This document shows, piece after piece, positions 23,691 to 31,497 of a stretch of DNA of 38,365 nucleotides. The stretch's first letter is position 1. Each line of letters opens with the position of its first letter. The notes beneath the pieces were generated by a model. The model did not search any database and was not told the DNA's origin. It saw only the letters and a list, made by a program, of their open reading frames with translations. Position numbers and translations under genes: made by a program. Source of the stretch: Oscillospiraceae bacterium. Lineage in GTDB: Bacteria; Bacillota; Clostridia; Oscillospirales; Oscillospiraceae. The stretch lies in NCBI GenBank assembly GCA_017408915.1, contig JAFQTS010000013.1:1-38365 (forward strand), read 5' to 3'.

Positions 23691-24710
23691 TTATACGGTA
23701 ATTCCCAATTTTGTAAACAGAGGAATAAGACCCTGACGGGGATGGGGATCACCCTCATCGGGGATCTGCGCCAAATCGTAGCCGGGATAGTCGTTGCCCT
23801 CGATGATGGCGGGGCCATTTTCCGTCATGCAGATGTCCCAGCCCACATAGCGGAACTCGGGATACATCGTGGCGGCCTTCAGCGCCAGCGCCTTGACCTC
23901 CTCGTGGAAGGGCATCTGATAACCCTTCAGCACCACGCCTGTGGTGGGGTGGACATCGTGCTTCACCAGTTCCTCATCGTGACCCTGACCGCAGATGCGG
24001 CCCGTGTCCAGATCAAAGCGCATGGTGATACCGCCGCGACCCATGTTGTCGAAAGCCACGCCGTTGGTACCCGCCTTACAGGCGGCGTAGATCACATGGG
24101 GCGTGCCGTCCTGTACGAAGGTAGCCACGCGGATGCAGTTGATGGAATCGGGGTGCAGCGCCGCTGCCTGAGGATGCTGACGGATGACCTCCTCGGCGAT
24201 GCCGAGGCGCTTGGCGGGATTCTTCACATAGACCCACAGCTCATGGAGGTCGGCGAAATCCTTCTTATACAGCTTCTCAATACCGCTGCCGCAGTCGAGA
24301 TCCACGGGCTTCACGATCACATCGTCCTTATCTGCCATGAAAGCGGCAAACTCCTCTTCCGTGCAGGTAAAAATGTTGATGGCCTCGCGGCCCATAAGAG
24401 GACGGAACTTCTCAAAGAAGGCGTTTTTATCGTTGAAAATGGCGGCGTCGGTGCGGTTGTTGACACGCTTGACAAAAGCGGCGGAGCGGACACGGGTGAG
24501 ATAGGTGGCACGCTCGGCATCCGAAAGACACCAGAACTCAAACATCATATAATCGGTAGGGCCTGCGCCATACTTGTTGGCGCAGCGGAGCATATCCACA
24601 AAGAGAGTGGTGGTGGGCTTACCGCAGATGGCGTGGGCCTCCTTGGCTTTTTTCCACACGCGGCTGACAGGCACATGCTTTGCCGCCTGCATTAAAGAAC
24701 GCAATTTCAT
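23691..24710 (-). CDS. ATP-grasp protein of the sugar-transfer-associated type
   Basis: The 339-residue protein resembles the ATP-grasp family associated with sugar transfer in capsule/teichoic-type clusters. The N-terminal part is basic and helical (KHVPVSRVWKKAKEA). The ATP-grasp core follows: DVIVKPVDLDCGSGIEKL (ATP-binding Lys, about residue 134), LHPDSINCIRVATF, CKAGTNGVAFDNMGRGGITMRF and the C-terminal metal-site region RYVGWDICMTENGPAIIEGNDYPGYDL. Such enzymes ligate a carboxylate to an amine or thiol; the actual substrate is unknown and no polysaccharide genes lie nearby. The start at 24710 has a modest site AAAGGAA. It has a single extended -10 promoter and no visible terminator before the rpsO promoter. 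Confidence 0.82.
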   Translation of the reverse strand: MKLRSLMQAAKHVPVSRVWKKAKEAHAICGKPTTTLFVDMLRCANKYGAGPTDYMMFEFWCLSDAERATYLTRVRSAAFVKRVNNRTDAAIFNDKNAFFEKFRPLMGREAINIFTCTEEEFAAFMADKDDVIVKPVDLDCGSGIEKLYKKDFADLHELWVYVKNPAKRLGIAEEVIRQHPQAAALHPDSINCIRVATFVQDGTPHVIYAACKAGTNGVAFDNMGRGGITMRFDLDTGRICGQGHDEELVKHDVHPTTGVVLKGYQMPFHEEVKALALKAATMYPEFRYVGWDICMTENGPAIIEGNDYPGYDLAQIPDEGDPHPRQGLIPLFTKLGITV

Positions 24711-24749
24711 ACTATGTCAATTCCTTTCATAGAAACTTGTCCGTCCCTT

Positions 24750-24755
24750 ATTATA
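24750..24755 (-). promoter_or_regulatory. Extended -10 promoter of the ATP-grasp gene
   Basis: Minus-strand TATAAT preceded by TGT (extended -10), about 40 nt before the start; no good -35 hexamer. Confidence 0.6.
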
Positions 24756-24802
24756 ACAACATTTTCGCAAAAGAAAAGCAAAACTTTTTTCTGCCTGCCC
24801 TA

Positions 24803-24832
24803 TTGACAACTGTATGGCCTGCGTGATATAAG
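24803..24832 (+). promoter_or_regulatory. Sigma-A promoter of the gntR-ABC operon
   Basis: Perfect TTGACA (24803-24808), 18-nt spacer, TATAAG (24827-24832) with an upstream TGA (extended -10). The inverted repeat at 24830-24856 overlaps its start site. Confidence 0.82.
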
Positions 24833-24856
24833 TGTATTAACACGATTAATACACTT
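24830..24856. promoter_or_regulatory. Operator: 11-bp perfect inverted repeat at the gntR promoter
   Basis: AAGTGTATTAA (24830-24840), 5-nt spacer, TTAATACACTT (24846-24856). It covers the -10 edge and start site, as expected for an autorepressor of the YtrA/GntR type encoded just downstream. Confidence 0.8.
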
Positions 24857-24892
24857 CACACACAACAAACCTACAGGAAGGAGGTTTTTGCC

Positions 24893-25267
24893 ATGATCCA
24901 CTTGGACTATCGGGACAGCCGACCCATCTACCAGCAGGTGAAGGATAATCTGCGTCGTATGATGGTGACGGGTGTGCTGAATGCGGGTGACAAGCTGCCT
25001 TCGGTGCGAGCTTTGGCTTCTCAGTTGTCTATTAACCCCAACACCATTCAGCGCGCCTACGCCGAACTGGAAGCGGAGGGCTATGTGGTCTCCGTGACGG
25101 GCAAGGGCAACTTTGTGGCGGAGGGCGACACCCAGAATCAGGCACGCCGCCAAGAACTGCTGGCAAAAATGCGACCCATGATGGAGGAGCTGAAGGCCCT
25201 CGGCATGACTGCCGAGGAATTTGCAGTCCTTTGGGAAGGAGGAAAAGACGATGCTGCAAGCAAATAA
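24893..25267 (+). CDS. GntR-family transcriptional regulator, YtrA type
   Basis: A short 124-residue regulator with the N-terminal winged helix of GntR proteins (PIYQQVKDNLRRMMVTGVLNAGDKLPSVRALASQLSINPNTIQRAYAELEAEGYV, about 11-65) and only about 45 further residues, the small dimerisation tail of the YtrA subfamily. YtrA members repress adjacent ABC transporter operons and often respond to wall-active stress. The ATG at 24893 follows AGGAAGGAGG. The gene overlaps the ABC ATPase start by 17 nt, so the two are translationally coupled. The perfect inverted repeat at its promoter is its likely own target. The inducer is unknown. Confidence 0.93.
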   Translation: MIHLDYRDSRPIYQQVKDNLRRMMVTGVLNAGDKLPSVRALASQLSINPNTIQRAYAELEAEGYVVSVTGKGNFVAEGDTQNQARRQELLAKMRPMMEELKALGMTAEEFAVLWEGGKDDAASK

Positions 25268-26147
25268 GGTCGTAAAGACGTTTGAAGGTTTCCGCGCCTT
25301 GGATGAGGCCACGCTGACAGTGCCCAAGGGCTCGGTCTACGGGCTTGTGGGCCCCAATGGCGCAGGCAAATCCACCATTATCCGCCATTTTACAGGCGTA
25401 TACCGTCAAGATAGCGGCGAGGTGACGGTGGACGGTCAGCCCATCTATGAAAATGATGACATCAAGCGCCGTCTGTGCGTCATCCCCGATGACTGGTACT
25501 ATTTCCCCCAGTGGTCTATCCGCGAGATGGCGGGACTTTACGAGGGCATGTACCCCAACTTCAGCCGCGAGCGCTACGAGAAGATGAAAGAGGTCTTTCC
25601 TCTCAATGATAAGCAGATGATCCGCCGCATGAGTAAGGGTATGCAGAAGCAGGCGGCCTTCTGGCTCACCATGTGCTGTATGCCCGAGGTGTTGGTGCTG
25701 GATGAGCCTGTGGACGGTCTCGACCCCGTTATGCGCCGTCAGGTGTGGTCGCTGCTGATGGGCGACGTTGCCGAGCGTGGCACCACGGTGCTGGTGTCCA
25801 GCCACAACCTCCGTGAGCTGGAGGATGTGTGCGACCATGTGGGCATTATGAATAAGGGCAAGGTGCTCTTGGAGCGGAGCCTCTCCGACCTGCAGGACAA
25901 CACGGTGAAATTGCAGGTGGCTTTCGCCGACGGCGACACCGCCATGCCCGAGGGTTTGGACATCGTCCACCACGAGCATATCGGCCGTGTCCACACCTAT
26001 ATCGTCCGCGGCGACCGCGAGGAAATGCTGGCCCGCGTGGCGGCCCTGCAGCCCATTTTGCTGGAGGCCATTCCTCTGACGCTGGAGGAGATCTTTATCT
26101 ATGAATTGGGAGGTGAAGACTATGCTGTCAAAGAGATCGTCCTGTGA
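25251..26147 (+). CDS. ABC transporter ATP-binding protein
   Basis: The 298-residue protein is an ABC ATPase: Walker A GPNGAGKST (34-42), a Q-loop-region segment around 78-88 (VIPDDWYYFPQ), signature MSKGMQKQ (127-134), Walker B VLVLDEP (147-153) with D-loop GLD and the switch His in SSHNLRE. The SKGM signature instead of SGGQ is usual in this regulator-linked subfamily. The last ~90 residues form a C-terminal regulatory part. ATG 25251 follows AAGGAGG and lies inside the gntR end. The gene overlaps the permease by 26 nt. With the permease it forms an export or envelope-protection system controlled by the GntR regulator; the cargo is not evident. Confidence 0.93.
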   Translation: MLQANKVVKTFEGFRALDEATLTVPKGSVYGLVGPNGAGKSTIIRHFTGVYRQDSGEVTVDGQPIYENDDIKRRLCVIPDDWYYFPQWSIREMAGLYEGMYPNFSRERYEKMKEVFPLNDKQMIRRMSKGMQKQAAFWLTMCCMPEVLVLDEPVDGLDPVMRRQVWSLLMGDVAERGTTVLVSSHNLRELEDVCDHVGIMNKGKVLLERSLSDLQDNTVKLQVAFADGDTAMPEGLDIVHHEHIGRVHTYIVRGDREEMLARVAALQPILLEAIPLTLEEIFIYELGGEDYAVKEIVL

Positions 26148-28044
26148 CCTTGCTTTGCGCCGCGCCGACTGGCGCCGCTTCTGGCCGCTGCTGTTTTTGT
26201 ATGCTGCCACTTGGCTGATGGCGCTGCCCATGAGCATTTGGAATCGCCGCTGGTCTGTCTATAACGCCGATACGCTGCAAGATGCGCTGCGCCGCGTGGA
26301 GAGCACCATCTACGATTGCGTCACCGCCTCGGTGGTGGTCTCTGCCATCTTCGCCGTGCTGCTGGCAATGACGTTGTACGGCTATTTGATGAACAGCCGC
26401 AGTGTAGGATTGATGCACTCCCTGCCTGTGAACCGCACGAAGCAGTTCTTTAACCACTTCCTCGTGGGCGTGGAGATCTTCACCATGGTGCATATCGTCA
26501 CCGTCATCATTTCCGTGCTGGTCATGAGCAGCTACGGTGTCATTTCCTGGGAGGGCATCCTGACATGGTTCGCCGTGGCGGAGTTGACGAGTTTGTTCTT
26601 CTTCTCTCTCGCCACCCTCTGCGCCATGGTGACGGGTTGGGTCATCGCTATCCCCGTCATCTATGTGGGCGTCAACGCCATGTTCGTGGCCTTCTACGGT
26701 CTGCTGCAGATGATGTTTGATATGTTCTACTGGGGCTATAGCAGCACGGACTTCCCTGTTCTCATCAGCTGGCTCACCCCCTTCGAGCGGTTGCTCCGTA
26801 TGGCAAGCAACTGCTACAACTACGACCACGAGCTGAGAGAGGCCACCTACCACATGACCAACGAGGGCTGGACGGCGCTCATCGTCTACACGCTGGTGGC
26901 GGTGGTCTTTACCGTGGTGGCGTGGATCTTCTATAAGGCGCGCCGCAGCGAGAGCGCAGGCGATGCCATCGTCTTCGACTGGCTGCGCCCCATCGTTCTC
27001 TATGTCATGTCCGTGGTGGGCGGCTTGGGCTTCGGTTTCCTGCTGTACTACCTCGCCGATCTTGCCAACAGCGAATCCCTTTTGGCGCTGCTGGTCTGTC
27101 AGATCATCGGCGGCGTGGTGGTGTACTTCGCCGTGCAGATGCTGCTGAATAAATCCTTCAAGGTCTTTAATCGCCGCGGCTGGCTGGGTGCTGCGCTGCT
27201 GGCGGTGATGCTGATCGTCATCTCCGCTGTGGTGAAGTTCGATCTCTTGGGCTACGAGCGCTTTGTCCCCGAGGAGGATAAGGTGGTCTCCGTGGACTTC
27301 AGCGGCAGCATGATGGCGGAGTATATCTACACCGAGGATGCCGAGCGCATCGAAAAAATCACCGCCATCCACCGCGCCATCCTGGCACAGGGTGAGACAT
27401 CGGTTTGGGAGTATGAGGAAATCCCCAATGCCGTCAGCCACCACTTCTCCATCGACTACGACCTGACCAACGGCACTCGCGTCCGCCGCAACTACAATCT
27501 GACGGTGGAAAAGGGCAGCGAACTCCATCAGGCCATGAACGAGTTCATGAACTTGGAGGGCGTGTATGCCGACAGCTTCTTCCGCAATTATGACGCGGCG
27601 AGAACCGATACCATTGTGGGTGGTTACTATCACAACTACCGTGACAAGTACTATGCACGGTACGCCGCCGGTGCCATCATCGATGCCGAGACGGGAGATG
27701 TCATTACCGAGAGCTATGCCCCCGTGAAGGAGGTGCAGCTGACGGCGGAGCAGGCCACAGCCCTCTATGAGGCCGTCGGTCAGCACATCCAGCGCAAGAG
27801 CCGAGAGAACATCGACGCGCTGGCCACGGGCTACAGTGACTTTGAGGGTTCCACCACCTATCAGATCGAGATCCACTTCAGCGAGAGTGACGGAAACCCC
27901 ACGGATATGAGCGTGGATACGGGCTACCTTGATGCATGGTATATTTCCAACTTCCCCGCCGACTGCACCGAGGTGATGGATCTCATTATCGACTTCGGCT
28001 TTGCCAATAGCTATGATGAATTGTTGAACGCGAGATATAACTAA
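26122..28044 (+). CDS. ABC transporter permease with large extracytoplasmic C-terminal domain
   Basis: A 640-residue membrane protein. About eight to nine hydrophobic segments lie in residues 20-372 (for example 21-37, 70-90, 115-136, 150-172, 174-195, 250-270, 290-312, 318-342 and 355-372). After them comes a soluble tail of about 265 residues, with stretches such as VVSVDFSGSMMAEYIYTEDAERI and the Tyr-rich GGYYHNYRDKYYARYAAG region. The loop LMHSLPVNRTKQFF (98-111) is the coupling-helix motif typical of ABC-2-like permeases of this type. The start ATG 26122 lies 6 nt after GGGAGGTG; an in-frame ATG at 26101 precedes that site. The outer tail could sense or bind a ligand; this is inference. 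Confidence 0.88.
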   Translation: MLSKRSSCDLALRRADWRRFWPLLFLYAATWLMALPMSIWNRRWSVYNADTLQDALRRVESTIYDCVTASVVVSAIFAVLLAMTLYGYLMNSRSVGLMHSLPVNRTKQFFNHFLVGVEIFTMVHIVTVIISVLVMSSYGVISWEGILTWFAVAELTSLFFFSLATLCAMVTGWVIAIPVIYVGVNAMFVAFYGLLQMMFDMFYWGYSSTDFPVLISWLTPFERLLRMASNCYNYDHELREATYHMTNEGWTALIVYTLVAVVFTVVAWIFYKARRSESAGDAIVFDWLRPIVLYVMSVVGGLGFGFLLYYLADLANSESLLALLVCQIIGGVVVYFAVQMLLNKSFKVFNRRGWLGAALLAVMLIVISAVVKFDLLGYERFVPEEDKVVSVDFSGSMMAEYIYTEDAERIEKITAIHRAILAQGETSVWEYEEIPNAVSHHFSIDYDLTNGTRVRRNYNLTVEKGSELHQAMNEFMNLEGVYADSFFRNYDAARTDTIVGGYYHNYRDKYYARYAAGAIIDAETGDVITESYAPVKEVQLTAEQATALYEAVGQHIQRKSRENIDALATGYSDFEGSTTYQIEIHFSESDGNPTDMSVDTGYLDAWYISNFPADCTEVMDLIIDFGFANSYDELLNARYN

Positions 28045-28056
28045 GGAGGAAACGCC

Positions 28057-28140
28057 ATGAGAAAAGCAATTTCTGCCGTTGTGCTGTGCGCTGTGTTTGC
28101 TGTCCTCGCCGTGGTGATGGTGCGATTGGGGGCGGCGTGA
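28057..28140 (+). CDS. 27-residue hydrophobic membrane peptide
   Basis: A short frame beginning ATG 28057 behind a perfect TAAGGAGG, 12 nt after the permease. The peptide starts MRKAISAVVL and is a single hydrophobic segment of about 20 residues with a positive N-terminus and the ending VRLGAA. The stop and the next start share one base (TGATG), so it is coupled to the first lipoprotein gene. It could be a small transporter-associated peptide or a leader that drives translation of the lipoprotein. No homology is known to me. Confidence 0.6.
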   Translation: MRKAISAVVLCAVFAVLAVVMVRLGAA

Positions 28141-28547
28141 TGAAACGTGTCCTTGCCTGTGTTATCCTGTGTCTTACGTTGTTTGCGCTGACCGCCTGCG
28201 GCGGCGGTGATGTGGGCGTAATTTCCATGGGAGATATGTCCTCTGAAGTTTACACGCCGTCTGAAATCAACAGCGGTATCGATACGGTGCTGGACTACTT
28301 CAGAAAAGAGTTCAAGGGTTGTTCGCTGAGCGACTTGGAATACGTCGGCGATGAGAGAAATCGTGACTTCATCAGCTACGCCGAGCGCGTCGGCGCGGAC
28401 GAGGTACTGGTCTTTCGCTCTAACTTCGACGTGGATGAAAGAGGCGGTGACGGCTCACTGAATCCCAACACCAGCTATATGGGTTGGCTCTGGATTCTGG
28501 CCCGTACCAATGGTGGTGAGTGGGAACACGTTGACCACGGCTATTAA
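28140..28547 (+). CDS. Lipoprotein of unknown function, paralogue of the next gene
   Basis: A 135-residue lipoprotein starting at ATG 28140, overlapping the stop of the 27-residue peptide by one base. Signal MKRVLACVILCLTLFAL ends in lipobox LTAC (C20), followed by a Gly-rich spacer. The mature core has SEVYTPSEINSGIDTVLDYF near 35-54, then FKGCSLSDLEYVGDE, a central VLVFRSNFDV strand and the end WLWILARTNGGEWEHVDHG. The next gene repeats this pattern, so the two arose by duplication. Both have one conserved mature Cys (GCSL). Its only ribosome site is the G-rich end of the peptide gene, so translation probably depends on coupling. A role with the ABC transporter is inferred from position only. 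Confidence 0.8.
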   Translation: MKRVLACVILCLTLFALTACGGGDVGVISMGDMSSEVYTPSEINSGIDTVLDYFRKEFKGCSLSDLEYVGDERNRDFISYAERVGADEVLVFRSNFDVDERGGDGSLNPNTSYMGWLWILARTNGGEWEHVDHGY

Positions 28548-28562
28548 GAGGAGGGTGAAGGA

Positions 28563-29018
28563 ATGAAGAAAATCACGGCACTTTTACTGGCGCTGATGAT
28601 GGCCTTTACGCTGCTGGGCTGCCAGTCTACCACCGTCAGCGGTGTGCAGGTCTTCGTCTCCAAGGGAGGCGGCGATGTGGATGAAGTGGGGATCAAGGAA
28701 GTGGAGTCTGAACTCTACACTGCTGCAGAGCTTGAGGACGGCATCGATGCGGTGCTGGACTACTTCAAGAAGGGCTATGGCGGCTGTTCGCTGTGGGAGC
28801 TGGAATATGTGGGCGATGAAAATCTCGAGACCTACAAAATGGCTGCTCTTCGCAACGGCACCGATAAGGTGATGGCCTTTTCCACCGTCTTCAATGTCAC
28901 GTCAGCGGGAGAGAATTCTTCGCTGGTAGCGGGCAGCGTCTACTCGGACTATGTGTTCATTCTTGCCTATCTCGATGACGAGTGGCAAGTGATGTCCATA
29001 GTCGATGAAGAGGAATAA
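28563..29018 (+). CDS. Lipoprotein of unknown function, paralogue of the previous gene
   Basis: A 151-residue lipoprotein; ATG 28563 follows GAGGGTGAAGG. Signal MKKITALLLALMMAFTL ends in lipobox LLGC (C20). The core SELYTAAELEDGIDAVLDYF, then GGCSLWELEYVGDE, aligns closely with the preceding lipoprotein, and both finish with a strand, an aromatic stretch and a charged end (WQVMSIVDEEE). The acidic tail and the inserted segment near 25-45 differ. It is the last gene of the GntR/ABC operon and is followed by a terminator. I do not recognise a named domain; the helix-plus-strand pattern suggests a small secreted α/β protein. Confidence 0.8.
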   Translation: MKKITALLLALMMAFTLLGCQSTTVSGVQVFVSKGGGDVDEVGIKEVESELYTAAELEDGIDAVLDYFKKGYGGCSLWELEYVGDENLETYKMAALRNGTDKVMAFSTVFNVTSAGENSSLVAGSVYSDYVFILAYLDDEWQVMSIVDEEE

Positions 29019-29036
29019 GTAAGAAACTACAGCAAA

Positions 29037-29069
29037 AACCACCCACCTTCTGTGGATGGGTGGTTTTTT
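29037..29069 (+). terminator. Terminator of the gntR-ABC-lipoprotein operon
   Basis: A 9-bp stem (29037-29045 with 29057-29065), 11-nt loop that can pair further, T6 tract ending at 29069. Confidence 0.85.
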
Positions 29070-29093
29070 GCTGCCAAAAAGGGAGGAAAACCC

Positions 29094-29885
29094 ATGAGAG
29101 CGGAGGAATACAGAAGGAGAAAAGCCCATCGGCAGCGCCTCACGGCAGGATGGCTACTGGTATCGGTGCTATTAGTCATCCTCTTAGCGGGTATATCGCT
29201 GCTGCTGAATAGCGGCGTGACGAAGAATACGCGTATCCGCGCCTTCGCCGCAGAGAAGGATTTGCCTTTGGATGCGTGGCCTGCGGAACTGATAGAGCTG
29301 ATGGAAAAGAATCCCGAGACGGAGGAGTTTGTACTGTACTATCCCCTCAAAAAGGACTTGCGCCCCGAGATCGATCTGAGCGGGAGCGTGCAGACAAGCG
29401 CCGTGCCACTGCTGCTGCAATGGGACGAGCGGTGGGGCTATGACCGCTTCGCAGGGGAGCTGATGGGGCTTTCGGGCTGCGGGCCTACCTGCCTTTCCAT
29501 GGTGTGTTTATACCTGCTGGATGACCCTGCCCTTACGCCCCGCTATGTGGCGGAATTTGCCGAGGAAGAGGGGTACAGTGATCGTGGAAACGGCAGCACA
29601 TGGACGCTGATCTCCGAGGGCGGCGAGAAGTTGGGACTGGAGGTGGAGGAATTACCGCTCCATGAAAGCTCCATCACCCGCGAATTGGAGGCGGGAAATC
29701 CCATCATCTGCGTCATGGGGGCGGGGGACTTTACCACCACGGGCCATTTTATCGTGCTGACGGGCTATGCTGACGGTATGGTGACGGTGAACGACCCCAA
29801 CAGCGTGGAGCGCTCGGAAAAAGCGTGGGAGCTGAAGGCCATCATGGAGCAGATGCGCAACCTGTGGGTGTGCCGCACAAAATAA
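29094..29885 (+). CDS. Membrane-anchored C39-like cysteine peptidase
   Basis: A 263-residue protein with a basic N-terminus, one membrane helix (about 19-39), a linker and a papain-like C39-type peptidase domain outside the cell. Catalytic residues are visible: Cys129 in LSGCGPTCLSM, His218 in TTTGHFIVLTGY and Asp234 in VNDPNS. The segment VPLLLQWDERWGYDRF just before the Cys is typical of the C39_2 group. Unlike bacteriocin-exporter C39 domains it is not fused to an ABC transporter. Targets could be wall peptides or surface proteins. ATG 29094 follows GGGAGG; no clear promoter lies between the preceding terminator and the start, so it may depend on read-through. Confidence 0.85.
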   Translation: MRAEEYRRRKAHRQRLTAGWLLVSVLLVILLAGISLLLNSGVTKNTRIRAFAAEKDLPLDAWPAELIELMEKNPETEEFVLYYPLKKDLRPEIDLSGSVQTSAVPLLLQWDERWGYDRFAGELMGLSGCGPTCLSMVCLYLLDDPALTPRYVAEFAEEEGYSDRGNGSTWTLISEGGEKLGLEVEELPLHESSITRELEAGNPIICVMGAGDFTTTGHFIVLTGYADGMVTVNDPNSVERSEKAWELKAIMEQMRNLWVCRTK

Positions 29886-29890
29886 AAAAA

Positions 29891-29915
29891 GAAGACCCGC
29901 AGGGGTCTTCTTTTT
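29891..29915. terminator. Bidirectional terminator between C39 gene and rluD
   Basis: A perfect 8-bp stem (29891-29898 with 29903-29910), loop GCAG, A7 before and T5 after. Confidence 0.9.
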
Positions 29916-30832
29916 CACATACTATGTCGATATTTTCGCAGTTGGGTCTCAAACTCCTCAGGGAGAGGGCAGCTTAAGGACACCAGTTCTCCCGTGCGGG
30001 GATGGACAAAGCGCAAGCCCACCGCGTGAAGGCACTGACCCGTGAGGCCGGGGACGGCCTTTTTCCCGCCGTAGACGGTGTCGCCCAAGATGGGATGGCC
30101 GATGTGGGCGAGGTGGACGCGGATTTGATGGGTGCGCCCCGTCTCCAAATGGCAGCGGAGGTGGGTCACGCCGTTATAGCGGGCGATGACCTCCCAGTGG
30201 GTCACCGCGTGGCGGCTGTTGTGGGTGGTGACGGTCATCTTCTTGCGGTCGATGTGGTGTCGCCCGATGGGGGCATCGATGGTGCCGCTGTCCTCACGGA
30301 AGTTGCCGAGGGCAAGGCACTCGTAAGTGCGGGCAAGGCTGTGGTCGGAAAGCTGCGCCGAGAGAGCCAAGTGTGCGGCATCGTTTTTGGCGGCGATAAT
30401 GAGGCCGCTGGTGTCGCGGTCAATGCGGTGGACGATGCCGGGGCGCTTTTCTCCGCCCACGCCGCTCAAAGAGTCGCCGCAGTGGTGAAGCAGTGCGTTC
30501 ACCAGCGTCCCATCGGGGTGACCGGGCGCAGGATGCACCACTAAGCCTGCGGGCTTATTCACCACGATGACGTCGTCGTCTTCATAGACCACGTCGAGGG
30601 GGATGTTCTGCGCCGCCACCTCCGTCTCCTCTGCCTCGGGCAGCTCCACGGAAATGCTGTCGCCGCCCAAGATGCGGGTGCTTTTGGTGGCGGCCTTACC
30701 GTTGACGGTGATGAAGCCACCCTCCAACAGCCGCGCCGCCGCGCTGCGGCTCACGCCCTCGCAAGCGGCGGCCACGAAGGCGTCAAGGCGCTGCCCTGCC
30801 TGTTCAGTTGTGGCTGTCAGATGGAGAATCAT
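29915..30832 (-). CDS. rluD: RluA/RluD-family pseudouridine synthase
   Basis: The 305-residue protein has an N-terminal S4 domain (QRLDAFVAAACEGVSRSAAARLLEGGFITVNG, about 14-45) and the RluA-type catalytic domain with VVNKPAGLVVHP (90-101) and GIVHRIDRDTSGL, whose catalytic Asp is D138. RTHQIRVHLAHIGHPILGD is the second family motif. It converts uridine to pseudouridine in 23S rRNA or tRNA; which position cannot be told from sequence. The start is ATG 30832 behind GAGGAAG; a longer frame starts inside lspA without a ribosome site. It overlaps the end of lspA by 29 nt, a common lspA-rluD operon in Firmicutes. Confidence 0.93.
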   Translation of the reverse strand: MILHLTATTEQAGQRLDAFVAAACEGVSRSAAARLLEGGFITVNGKAATKSTRILGGDSISVELPEAEETEVAAQNIPLDVVYEDDDVIVVNKPAGLVVHPAPGHPDGTLVNALLHHCGDSLSGVGGEKRPGIVHRIDRDTSGLIIAAKNDAAHLALSAQLSDHSLARTYECLALGNFREDSGTIDAPIGRHHIDRKKMTVTTHNSRHAVTHWEVIARYNGVTHLRCHLETGRTHQIRVHLAHIGHPILGDTVYGGKKAVPGLTGQCLHAVGLRFVHPRTGELVSLSCPLPEEFETQLRKYRHSM

Positions 30833-31304
30833 TGCTTTTCTTCCTCGCGTCAAATTTCTCGTAGATCCACAGATAGTACACCGCGCCTAAGATCGCGCCC
30901 ACCACCACGAAGCAGTCGGCGAGATTGAACACGGGGTAGGAAAACAGCAGCAGGTCGAACATATCCACCACATAGCCGAGGCGAATGCGGTCGATAATGT
31001 TGCCGATGCCGCCGCCTAAAATAAGGAGGCAGGCACTTACGCCCAAGGGATGGCGCACCACGCGGCGAAGGAGCAGCACCGCCACGGCGATCATCATCAC
31101 GGCGGTGACGGCGATCAGCAGCACCGTTTTGCCCGATAGGCTGGACCATGCCGCGCCGTAGTTATGGACGCGGGTCAGCTGCATGATGGCGGGGATAAAG
31201 GGGGTGCTCTCCCCCAGTTCCAAGCGGGAGACCGTCCATCCCTTCAGCGCCTGATCCCCTGCGATCATCACAAGGAGAGCCGCAGCGTAGAGAAGAAATC
31301 GCAT
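30804..31304 (-). CDS. lspA: Lipoprotein signal peptidase (signal peptidase II)
   Basis: LspA cuts the signal peptide from prolipoproteins after lipidation, so it acts on the several lipoproteins of this window. The 166-residue protein has four membrane segments and the family motifs: HNYGAAWS (NxGxAxS, 47-54), GGIGNIIDR (98-106), and the two catalytic aspartates in YVVDMF (D114) and FNLAD (D130). ATG 31304 follows GAGGTAA and fits the usual N-terminus; a longer frame would cross the promoter. It is transcribed from its own sigma-A promoter, back to back with the tRNA-Ala gene. Confidence 0.95.
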   Translation of the reverse strand: MRFLLYAAALLVMIAGDQALKGWTVSRLELGESTPFIPAIMQLTRVHNYGAAWSSLSGKTVLLIAVTAVMMIAVAVLLLRRVVRHPLGVSACLLILGGGIGNIIDRIRLGYVVDMFDLLLFSYPVFNLADCFVVVGAILGAVYYLWIYEKFDARKKSNDSPSDSHN

Positions 31305-31334
31305 TATCGTTACCTCGTTTGCTTGTTTTTTCCT

Positions 31335-31363
31335 ATCATACCCCACCCGCCGCCGTTTTGCAA
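31335..31363 (-). promoter_or_regulatory. Sigma-A promoter of lspA-rluD
   Basis: On the minus strand: TTGCAA (31363-31358), 17-nt spacer, TATGAT (31340-31335). Confidence 0.8.
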
Positions 31364-31372
31364 TGTTTCCCC

Positions 31373-31400
31373 TTGCTTTTTTGGCAAAGTTGTGTATAAT
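31373..31400 (+). promoter_or_regulatory. Promoter of tRNA-Ala
   Basis: TTGCTT (31373-31378), 16-nt spacer, perfect TATAAT (31395-31400), about 20 nt before the tRNA. Confidence 0.75.
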
Positions 31401-31421
31401 GAATAAAGTTCAAAAGCATAA

Positions 31422-31497
31422 GGGCCTATAGCTCAGCTGGGAGAGCGTTCGGTTCGCATCCGAGAGGTCGTGGGTTCGAATCCCATTAGGTCCACCA
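31422..31497 (+). tRNA. tRNA-Ala (anticodon CGC)
   Basis: The 76-nt cloverleaf is complete: acceptor GGGCCTA pairs with TAGGTCC and contains the G3·U70 pair that marks alanine tRNAs. The D arm GCTC...GAGC, anticodon stem TTCGG/CCGAG with loop TTCGCAT (anticodon CGC at 31455-31457, reading GCG), T arm GTGGG-TTCGAAT-CCCAT, discriminator A and an encoded CCA follow. Its 3' end is repeated at 34224-34244 and, inverted, at 34145-34159. Confidence 0.96.
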
